A DNA stretch of 48,865 nucleotides from Planosporangium mesophilum (lineage in GTDB: Bacteria > Actinomycetota > Actinomycetes > Mycobacteriales > Micromonosporaceae), in contig NZ_BOON01000064.1 in the NCBI RefSeq assembly GCF_016863255.1, positions 1 to 48,865 on the forward strand. Direction: 5' to 3'. Of the stretch, positions 42,868 to 48,865 are shown in pieces. The notes below the pieces were generated by a model that saw only the letters and a list, made by a program, of their open reading frames with translations, did no database searches and was not told where the DNA came from. Positions within the stretch are counted from its first letter, which is position 1; each line of letters starts with the position of its first letter. The translations under genes were made by a program, and so were the position numbers.

Positions 42868-44069
42868 CCGAGCCACTGATCGACTACGACGCGGTCGACC
42901 GGCTGCGCGCGGAGCCGCTGGACTGGCGGTACAAGGGGCTGCCACCGGACGTGACGAGCGTCGAGGACCTGATCGGCCGGCGGGTGCCGGTCGACGGGTT
43001 CCCCGCGCCGGTCGCCGTGCTGGACGGGCCCGCGATGACCGGCAACCTCGACCGGTACGCGGCCTTCTGCGCCGAGCGCGGCCTCTCCTTCGCGCCGCAC
43101 GTGAAGACGACCATGGCCCCCGCGCTCGCGGCCGAGCAGGCCCGCCGGGGGGCGTGGGCCTTCACGGTGGCCAACGTGGCACAGGCCCGGGTACTGCGGG
43201 CGTTCGGCGCCCGGCGCCTGCTGATCGCCCACGGGGTGGTCGATGCCGCGTCGGTCTCCTGGGTGGCCGCCCAGCAGGAGCACGCCGAGATCTACTGCTG
43301 GGTGGACTCCCCCGCGGCGGTGGCGGCGCTGGAGGGCCGGGCGGCACCCGACCGTCCGGTCCCGGTCTTCGTCGAACTCGGGCTGCCCGGCGGGCGTACG
43401 GGTGCACGCGGCGTGAGCGCCGCCGCCGAGGTGGCCCGGGCCGTGGAGAAGGCGTCCGGGCTGCGGCTGGCCGGGGTCGCCGGGTACGAGGGCTCGTACG
43501 GGCACGACCGCTCGGCCGGCTCGGTGTCGTCGGTGCGCCGCCATCTGGACGAGTTGGTGCGCCTCGCGGACGCGGTGGACGCCGAGGCCGTGACGGCCGG
43601 CGGCAGCGCGTACCCGGATCTGGTGGCCGAGGCGTTCGCCGGCCTCGGCGGCGGTCGCCGGCCGGTCCTGCGCTCCGGGGCGTACGTGGCGCACGACGAC
43701 GTCCACTACGCCGGCCTGTCTCCGTTCCCGCTGCGGCCGGCCCTGCGGGTGTGGGCGACGGTGGTGTCCACACCAGAGCCCGGCCTCGCCTTTCTCAACC
43801 TGGGTAAGCGCGACGTCTCGTACGATCTCGACCTTCCGGTACCGCTGGCCGTGCTCCGCGCGGGTGAGCGGCGGCCGGCCGAGCGCCTCACCGTGACCGG
43901 CCTCAACGACCAGCACGCGTACCTGTCCGATCCGGACGGTGAGGTCGAGGTGGGCGACTGGGTGGTGTGCGGCATCTCCCACCCGTGCACGATGTTCGAA
44001 CGCTGGCGCGCCCTGCCCGTGGTCGACGCCGACGACCGGGTGACCGACCTGGTCCGCACCTTCTTCTGA
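42864..44069 (+). CDS. D-serine dehydratase-like / D-threonine aldolase-type PLP enzyme
   Basis: 401 residues of the alanine racemase fold. The PLP lysine is K81 in FAPHVKTTMAPALAAEQ. The N-terminal TIM barrel has VPVFVELGLPGGRTG and TAGGSAYPDLV. The C-terminal beta domain has the metal site of the eukaryotic-type D-serine dehydratases, NDQHAYLSDP and H373-P-C375 (GISHPCTMFERW). Such enzymes need Zn or a similar metal and make pyruvate plus ammonia from D-serine, or split D-threonine. Start overlaps the ridA stop by four bases. It is in an operon with RidA, which would detoxify the aminoacrylate released. Substrate not certain. Confidence 0.88.
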   Translation: MTEPLIDYDAVDRLRAEPLDWRYKGLPPDVTSVEDLIGRRVPVDGFPAPVAVLDGPAMTGNLDRYAAFCAERGLSFAPHVKTTMAPALAAEQARRGAWAFTVANVAQARVLRAFGARRLLIAHGVVDAASVSWVAAQQEHAEIYCWVDSPAAVAALEGRAAPDRPVPVFVELGLPGGRTGARGVSAAAEVARAVEKASGLRLAGVAGYEGSYGHDRSAGSVSSVRRHLDELVRLADAVDAEAVTAGGSAYPDLVAEAFAGLGGGRRPVLRSGAYVAHDDVHYAGLSPFPLRPALRVWATVVSTPEPGLAFLNLGKRDVSYDLDLPVPLAVLRAGERRPAERLTVTGLNDQHAYLSDPDGEVEVGDWVVCGISHPCTMFERWRALPVVDADDRVTDLVRTFF

Positions 44070-44132
44070 CGGCCGGGGCCGCCCGGGACCGGGCGACGAG
44101 ACGCGCCCGGTCCCCACCCCGCCGCGGTCGGC

Positions 44133-44138
44133 TAACGT
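44133..44138 (+). promoter_or_regulatory. Putative -10 of a leaderless promoter (NRDE gene)
   Basis: TAACGT ends seven bases before GTG 44146, identical in sequence and spacing to the element before the quinone oxidoreductase (2351). Confidence 0.5.
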
Positions 44139-44145
44139 TCAATGC

Positions 44146-44901
44146 GTGTGCACGGTGCTGCTCCGATTCGACCCCGGGGCCGCGTGGCCCGTCCTCCTCG
44201 GCGCGGTCCGCGACGAGTTCGTCGACCGCGACTGGGATCCACCGGGGCGGTACTGGACCGGGGCTGCCGGTCGCCTGTACGGCGGCCGGGACCGGGTCGC
44301 CGAGGGCACCTGGCTCGCTCTCGATCCGGCAGCCCCGGCGGTGGCGGCGCTGCTCAACGGCCCGCCGCTGCCCGTACCCGCGGACGGGCGCCGGCCCACC
44401 CGGGGCACCCTGGCTCTGGCCGCGCTCACCGGCGAGCCGCTTCCCGACGGCGCCGAACTCGCCCGTTACAACGGCTTCCACCTCCTGCGCGCCACCACCC
44501 AGCGGGTCGACGTCTGGACCTGGGACGGCGCCGACCTGGCGCACCGCAGCCTCGAACCCGGTGACCACGTCATCGTCAACGCCGGGGTCGACGCCGACAC
44601 GCCGCTGGTCGACCGGCTGCTCCCGGCGATGGAGAAGATCCCGCCCGTCGACCCGGTACCCGGCGGCCCGACGGCGCAGGCCTGGGAGGGGTGGGTCGAT
44701 CTGCTGGGCCCCGGCGATCTCGACGGAGGCGATCCGCGGGCGCTGGTGGTACGCCGGTCCGTGGCGGGGCGCGGCTACGGCTCCACCTCGGCCAGCCTGG
44801 TGGGGCTGTCCCGCGGCGGCGCCCGGTACGACTTCACCCCCCGGCCGGGTGGTGACGAATTCTGGTACGAGGTGCCGGTTGGAGCCGCCGGTCACGGGTA
44901 A
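44146..44901 (+). CDS. NRDE/TANGO2-family protein (Ntn hydrolase-like)
   Basis: 251 residues from a GTG. The second residue is Cys (MCTVLLRF), as in NRDE proteins where the Cys is the N-terminal nucleophile after Met removal. The family motif NRDE appears as VRDE (GAVRDEFVDRDW), followed by GRYWTGAAGRLYGGRD and GTWLALDPAAPAVAALLNG where the family has a W-G-x-N-G region. Human TANGO2 belongs here; the bacterial role is unclear. It stands alone, with a leaderless-type promoter, between the D-serine dehydratase operon and the aldehyde dehydrogenase. Confidence 0.82.
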   Translation: MCTVLLRFDPGAAWPVLLGAVRDEFVDRDWDPPGRYWTGAAGRLYGGRDRVAEGTWLALDPAAPAVAALLNGPPLPVPADGRRPTRGTLALAALTGEPLPDGAELARYNGFHLLRATTQRVDVWTWDGADLAHRSLEPGDHVIVNAGVDADTPLVDRLLPAMEKIPPVDPVPGGPTAQAWEGWVDLLGPGDLDGGDPRALVVRRSVAGRGYGSTSASLVGLSRGGARYDFTPRPGGDEFWYEVPVGAAGHG

Positions 44902-44937
44902 GCCCACGGTAGGACACCATCGAAGTGAGGGATCACC

Positions 44938-46347
44938 GTGCCGATCGCGACGATCAACCCGGCGACGGGTGAGGTACTGAAGACCTTCGACCCCATGCCG
45001 GCAGAGCAGATCGAGCTGTGCCTGCGGGCCGCCGTGAACGGCTTCACCGCCGTGAAACGCACGTCGTTCGCGCAGCGGGCGGCCTGGATGCGCGCGGCCG
45101 CCGATCTCCTGGAGGCCGATCGGGACAAGCTCGCGGCCCTGATGACCACCGAGATGGGCAAGACGCTCGCGGCCTCCAAGGCCGAGGTGACCAAGTGCGC
45201 CACCGGCTGCCGGTACTACGCCGACCACGCCGAGGGTTTCCTGGCCGACGAACCGCGCGACGCGAAGGCCGTCAACGCCGTCCGGGCGTACACGCGCTAC
45301 CAGCCGCTCGGCCCGGTACTCGCGATCATGCCGTGGAACTTCCCGCTGTGGCAGGCGATCCGGTTCGCCGCTCCGGCGCTGATGGCCGGCAACGTCGGCC
45401 TGCTCAAGCACGCCTCGAACGTGCCGCAGACCGCCCTGTACCTGGGTGAGCTGTTCACCCGGGCCGGCTTCCCCGACGGCGCGTTCACCACCCTGCTGAT
45501 CGGCTCCGACAAGGTCGAGGCGGTACTGGCCGATCACCGGGTCCGGGCCGCGACGCTGACCGGCAGCGAGGCCGCCGGCCGCTCGGTCGCCGAGATCGCC
45601 GGCCGGTACCTGAAGAAGACGGTCCTCGAGCTGGGCGGCAACGACCCGTTCGTCGTGATGCCGTCGGCGGACCTGGACAAGGCCGCCGAGGTGGGCGTGG
45701 TCGCCCGGTGCCAGAACAACGGGCAGTCCTGCATCGCCGCGAAGCGGTTCATCGTGCACACCGACGTGTACGACGCGTTCGCCGAGCGGTTCATCGAGAA
45801 GATGAGGGCGCTGACCGTGGGCGACCCGATGGACGACGACACCGACGTCGGCCCGCTCGCCACCGAGCAGGGCCTGCACGACGCCGAGGAGCAGGTCCGG
45901 GAGGCGGTCGAGAAGGGCGCCAAGGTGCTGCTGGGCGGCAAGCGCCTGGACCGGCCCGGCTGGTGGTACCCGCCGACCGTGGTCACCGACATCACCCCCC
46001 AGATGCGGATGTGGCACGAGGAGGTCTTCGCCCCGGTCGCCGGGCTCTACCGGGCGTCCTCCTATGAGGAGGCCATCGAGATCGCCAACGACAGCCCGTA
46101 CGGGCTGGGCTCCAACGCCTGGACCACCGACCCGGCGGAGCAGGAGCGGTTCGCGAACGACCTGGACGCCGGCATGGTCTTCGTCAACGGCATGACCACC
46201 TCGTACCCGCAGTTGCCGTTCGGCGGCGTGAAGCACTCCGGGTACGGCCGTGAGCTGGCCGAGGTCGGTATCCGGGAGTTCTGCAACATGAAGACGGTCT
46301 GGGTCGGCGAGGGCGCCGCGGGCAGGCCCGGCGCGCAGGTGGAGTAG
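44938..46347 (+). CDS. Succinate-semialdehyde dehydrogenase (aldehyde dehydrogenase family)
   Basis: 469 residues from a GTG with GAGGG upstream. It oxidises an aldehyde, most likely succinate semialdehyde, to the acid with NAD(P)+. Motifs: ILAIMPWNFPLWQAIRFAAP (typical of SSADH-type enzymes), LELGGNDPFVVMPSADLD with the general base Glu, and nucleophile C265 in NNGQSCIAAKRFIV; FGGVKHSGYGRELAEVGIREFCN ends the family signature. NAD or NADP preference cannot be read with certainty. It lies 36 bases after the NRDE gene and about 65 bases before the response regulator. Confidence 0.9.
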   Translation: MPIATINPATGEVLKTFDPMPAEQIELCLRAAVNGFTAVKRTSFAQRAAWMRAAADLLEADRDKLAALMTTEMGKTLAASKAEVTKCATGCRYYADHAEGFLADEPRDAKAVNAVRAYTRYQPLGPVLAIMPWNFPLWQAIRFAAPALMAGNVGLLKHASNVPQTALYLGELFTRAGFPDGAFTTLLIGSDKVEAVLADHRVRAATLTGSEAAGRSVAEIAGRYLKKTVLELGGNDPFVVMPSADLDKAAEVGVVARCQNNGQSCIAAKRFIVHTDVYDAFAERFIEKMRALTVGDPMDDDTDVGPLATEQGLHDAEEQVREAVEKGAKVLLGGKRLDRPGWWYPPTVVTDITPQMRMWHEEVFAPVAGLYRASSYEEAIEIANDSPYGLGSNAWTTDPAEQERFANDLDAGMVFVNGMTTSYPQLPFGGVKHSGYGRELAEVGIREFCNMKTVWVGEGAAGRPGAQVE

Positions 46348-46412
46348 GCCAGGCCCGCCGATTCACAGCTTCTTGCCAGTTTGCGTCGAGCTTCCACCGG
46401 TAGAGGTCCGGG

Positions 46413-47189
46413 GTGTCAGGCGCAACGCATGTGACTGTAGCCATGCCGTCCGGGGCCGGTGCGGCCGGTGCGGCCGGTGCGGCCGGTCGGCTGCTCGTCG
46501 TGGACGACGAGGCGAACATCCGGGCCCTGCTGTCGGCGGCCCTGCACCTGGCCGGCTTCGACGTCCGGGTCGCCTGCGACGGGCGGCAGGCGCTTGTCGC
46601 GGCCGCCGAGTTCGAACCGGATCTCGTCGTCCTCGACGTGATGCTGCCCGACCTCGACGGCCTGGAGGTCGCCTCCCGGCTGCGGGCGAGCGACCGGCCC
46701 GTACCCGTGCTGTTCCTGACCGCGAGGTGCGCGGTGGAGGACCGGATCTCGGGGCTCGCGATGGGTGGCGACGACTACGTCACGAAGCCGTTCAGCCTGG
46801 AGGAGGTCGTCCTTCGGATCCGGGCGATCCTGCGGCGCAGCCCTGCGCAGCGGGCGCCCGAGACCGGCCGGCCGCGCCGCGTCCTGCGCTACGCCGACCT
46901 CCAACTCGACGAGGAGGCGCACGAGGTGCGCCGGGCCGGCAAGCTGGTCGACCTGTCGCCCACCGAGTTCAACCTGCTGAAGTACCTGCTCAGCAACGCC
47001 GGACGGGTGGTCAGCAAGGCGCAGATCCTGGAGCGCGTGTGGCACTACGACTTCGGCGGTGACGGCCGGATCGTCGAGTCGTACGTCTACTACCTCCGCC
47101 GCAAGATCGATCGAACCGGGCCGCCGCTGCTGCACACCGTCCGCGGCGTCGGGTACGCCCTGCGCCTGCCGCGCGACGATGACTCGTAG
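46413..47189 (+). CDS. OmpR-family response regulator
   Basis: 258 residues from GTG 46413; ATG 46443 is an alternative 10 residues later. No ribosome site decides. The receiver domain has LLVVDDEANIRALL (acidic pocket), phosphoacceptor D in VVLDVMLPDLDGLEV (D65 counting from 46443), LFLTARCAVEDRISGL and DDYVTKPFSLEEV. The C-terminal winged helix is typical OmpR/PhoB (DLSPTEFNLLKYLLSNAGRV, VSKAQILERVW, VESYVYYLRRKID). A Gly-Ala-Ala repeat encoded by a 9-bp tandem array precedes the receiver. Its stop overlaps the kinase start by 11 bases, so they form a couple. Confidence 0.95.
   Translation: MSGATHVTVAMPSGAGAAGAAGAAGRLLVVDDEANIRALLSAALHLAGFDVRVACDGRQALVAAAEFEPDLVVLDVMLPDLDGLEVASRLRASDRPVPVLFLTARCAVEDRISGLAMGGDDYVTKPFSLEEVVLRIRAILRRSPAQRAPETGRPRRVLRYADLQLDEEAHEVRRAGKLVDLSPTEFNLLKYLLSNAGRVVSKAQILERVWHYDFGGDGRIVESYVYYLRRKIDRTGPPLLHTVRGVGYALRLPRDDDS
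46454..46487 (+). repeat. 9-bp tandem repeat in the response regulator start
   Basis: GGCCGGTGC occurs three times in full plus a partial fourth, encoding repeats of Gly-Ala-Gly/Ala. Copy changes would add or remove three residues in frame. Confidence 0.85.
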
Positions 47190-48120
47190 CCTCCGGGGCC
47201 GGCGGTGGTGGACGCCGCGGCACCGGACGGTGCTGACGCTCGCCACGCTGGCCGCGTTGGCCACCGGAACGCTGCTCATCGACGCGGCGATCACCGGGCT
47301 GGTCCTGCTGCTGATCGCGCTCGCCGCCGCCCTGGCCCACCGCACCGCCTCGGAACGACGCCTGCGCCAACTCCTCGCCGACGCCTCCCACGAACTGCGC
47401 ACCCCGCTCACCTCCATCCAGGGCTTCGCCGAGCTGTACCGCCGCGGCGGCGCCCCGCCCGGGCCCGTCCTCGACGAGGCCATGAGGCGCATCGAAGCCG
47501 AGGTCGGCCGGATGCGGCTGCTCGTCAACGACCTGCTGCTCCTGGCCAGCCTGGACGAGGAGCGCCCGCTGCAACGCCACCCCGTCGACCTGCTCGCCGT
47601 CGCCGCCGACGCGGTCCGCGACGCCCACGTACGGGTACCCAGCCGGTTCGTCCACCTCGCCGCGCTCGACGACGCCCGCGACACCTTCGAGCCGGTCACC
47701 GTCTCCGGCGACGAACCACGCATCCGGCAGGTGGTGAACAACCTCGTCACCAATGCGCTGCGGTACACGCCGGAGCACGCCGCGGTGACGGTACGGGTGG
47801 GCCGGTCGGGCGACGTGCCCGCCGACGGCGATCCGGTCGCCGCGGTCGGCGCTGCCCCGGTCATGGACGGATCGGCCGCGGTCGTGGAGGTCGTTGACAC
47901 CGGCCCGGGGATGGGTACCGACGCAGCCCGGCACGTCTTCGAACGGCTGTACCGCGTCGACCTCGGCCGGTCGGGCCGTGACGGCGGCGCCGGCCTGGGC
48001 CTGGCGATCGTGGCCGCCATCGTGCGGGCGCACGGCGGCCGGGTGGAGCTGTACACCAGACCCGGTGCGGGCGCCCGGTTCCGGGTCCTGCTGCCGGCGT
48101 GGCAACCGCCCGGCGACTGA
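47179..48120 (+). CDS. Sensor histidine kinase
   Basis: 313 residues from ATG 47179, overlapping the regulator gene. Two TM helices (HRTVLTLATLAALATGTLLI and AITGLVLLLIALAAALAHR) are nearly joined, leaving no extracellular sensor, and there is no HAMP domain. The H-box is DASHELRTPLTSI with phospho-H71, followed by N-box VVNNLVTNALRYTP, G1 VVDTGPGMGTDA, F LYRVD and G2 GGAGLGLAIV. An Ala/Gly/Asp insertion (GDVPADGDPVAAVGAAPVMD) lies between the N and G1 boxes. A kinase this small may sense the membrane itself or a partner protein. Confidence 0.94.
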   Translation: MTRSLRGRRWWTPRHRTVLTLATLAALATGTLLIDAAITGLVLLLIALAAALAHRTASERRLRQLLADASHELRTPLTSIQGFAELYRRGGAPPGPVLDEAMRRIEAEVGRMRLLVNDLLLLASLDEERPLQRHPVDLLAVAADAVRDAHVRVPSRFVHLAALDDARDTFEPVTVSGDEPRIRQVVNNLVTNALRYTPEHAAVTVRVGRSGDVPADGDPVAAVGAAPVMDGSAAVVEVVDTGPGMGTDAARHVFERLYRVDLGRSGRDGGAGLGLAIVAAIVRAHGGRVELYTRPGAGARFRVLLPAWQPPGD

Positions 48121-48131
48121 CCCGGAAACGA

Positions 48132-48170
48132 CTCCGGCCCCGGGTACGTGACACGTACCCGGGGCCGGAG
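48132..48170. terminator. Bidirectional hairpin between the kinase and the fascin-repeat gene
   Basis: 19-base arms (48132-48150 and 48152-48170) around a single A form an almost complete palindrome of CTCCGGCCCCGGG type; a realistic stem is 16 bp with a 7-base loop. It lies between convergent genes. Confidence 0.8.
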
Positions 48171-48184
48171 GAGAGTGCGATGGA

Positions 48185-48865
48185 TCAGGCGTCGGGGTCG
48201 CTCAGGAACTCGTACTGCTCCCAGAGCCCCGGCACGGCGCCCCGGGCGATCAGCGGCGAGCCGCCGCCGCTCTCCGCGGTGACGTAGCGGCCGTTGGCGT
48301 TGGCCAGCAGGCTCACACTGTTGTCGTCGTTGTAGACGACCTTGAACATCTCCCAGGCACCGACCCCCGTGCGGTTGGCGATCAGCGGCGAGCCGCCGGC
48401 GCTCTCGGCCGTGACGTAGCGACCGTTGGCGTACGAGCGCAGGGCGATGTAGCCGTTACCGAGGTCGACGGCGTCGTACTTCTCCCACGGGCCGAACGCC
48501 CCGCCCCGGGCGATCAGCGGCCTGCCGCCGCCGCTCTCGGCCGTGACGAGGAGGCCGTTGGCGTACGAGACCATGCTGACCACCGACGACGCCGCCGCGA
48601 CCGTGAACTGCTCCCACGCGCCGGCCGAGGTGCGGTTGGCGATCAGCGGCCGGCCGCCGGCGCTCTCGGCACTGACGTACTTGCCGTTGACGACCGCCTT
48701 CAGCGTGATCACGCCGTTGGTGTTGCTGAGGATGAACTTCTCCCAGAGCGAGATCTGGGTGCCGCGGGCGACCAGCGGGGCGGTGCCGCCGCTCTCGGCG
48801 GTCACGTACCTGCCGTTGGCGTGCGACCGCAGGCCCACCGAGCCGTCGCCGTCGCCGGACGGGAC
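48185..48865 (-). CDS. Fascin-like beta-trefoil repeat protein (5' end beyond window)
   Basis: The frame is open from the right edge to a stop at 48185, 226 residues seen. It consists of repeats of about 45 residues, each with ANGRYVTAESGGGSPLIARG or a variant and then WEKF or WEQY: starts at about VGLRSHANGRYVTAES, LKAVVNGKYVSAES, MVSYANGLLVTAES, ALRSYANGRYVTAES and LLANANGRYVTAES. This is the fascin/actin-crosslinking beta-trefoil type found in bacteria as carbohydrate- or surface-binding modules at the C-terminus of secreted enzymes. The N-terminal part, which would show a catalytic domain or signal peptide, is not in the window. Confidence 0.82.
   Translation of the reverse strand, partial: VPSGDGDGSVGLRSHANGRYVTAESGGTAPLVARGTQISLWEKFILSNTNGVITLKAVVNGKYVSAESAGGRPLIANRTSAGAWEQFTVAAASSVVSMVSYANGLLVTAESGGGRPLIARGGAFGPWEKYDAVDLGNGYIALRSYANGRYVTAESAGGSPLIANRTGVGAWEMFKVVYNDDNSVSLLANANGRYVTAESGGGSPLIARGAVPGLWEQYEFLSDPDA

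Noticed and set aside
1-48865. tRNA, rRNA, CRISPR arrays, insertion sequences and attachment sites
   Set aside because: None recognised: no cloverleaf-like sequence with a T-loop motif, no regularly spaced repeats, no transposase motifs and no flanking direct repeats of island size.

Overview
This window is a stretch of high-GC actinobacterial chromosome. BldC, two-component genes, a T7SS-type substrate, a PF04672-type methyltransferase, frequent GTG starts and many leaderless genes all point that way. The bldC / unknown gene / vdh / DUF3073 / purM / purF block is, from memory, the arrangement found in Streptomyces. Together with a methyl-accepting chemotaxis protein (motile spores) it suggests a Micromonosporaceae-type organism; the family assignment is inference. 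I see no rRNA, tRNA, CRISPR array, insertion sequence or origin.

Layout. 1-6.5 kb: truncated chemotaxis receptor, secreted one-TM protein, quinone oxidoreductase, SoxR, and a split transketolase pair under a SoxR-type promoter, then a beta-lactamase-like serine hydrolase. 6.5-9.7 kb: bldC, a conserved unknown gene, valine/leucine dehydrogenase, a tiny CxxC ORF and a DUF3073 gene. 9.8-11.1 kb: a two-gene radical SAM RiPP locus (maturase plus cyclophane-type precursor) inserted beside purM. 11.2-22.8 kb: purine synthesis genes purM, purF, purL, purQ, purS and purB on the minus strand, interrupted by a sterol-carrier-like gene, a membrane protein with a long Tyr/Gly-rich tail and a secreted trypsin. 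A decayed yefM-yoeB toxin-antitoxin remnant lies beside purB. 23-26.6 kb: divergent thiolase / fabG4 / MaoC (htdX-like) fatty acid genes around a palindromic operator. 26.6-29.5 kb: a type VII secretion-type locus with an EspC/WXG100-like protein, a helical-domain protein carrying a papain-like Cys/His/Asn triad, an unknown small protein, and a convergent membrane-anchored chagasin (I42)-like cysteine-protease inhibitor. 29.6-36.1 kb: D-amino-acid oxidase, oligopeptidase B, threonine dehydratase, DUF1360, an unknown gene with a LexA-like box, and a DUF574 methyltransferase. 36.2-40.6 kb: a giant degenerate kinase/STAND/GAF/PAS gene broken at a G7 run. 40.7-48.9 kb: methyltransferase, acyl-CoA dehydrogenase / RidA / D-serine dehydratase-like operon, NRDE protein, succinate-semialdehyde dehydrogenase, an OmpR-type two-component pair and the end of a fascin-repeat protein.

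The strongest candidates for something new are the T7SS papain-like peptidase with a chagasin-like neighbour, the two-gene RiPP locus, and the SoxR-controlled leaderless transketolase pair. At least six other genes have a TANNNT-like hexamer 6-8 nt before the start codon and look leaderless.
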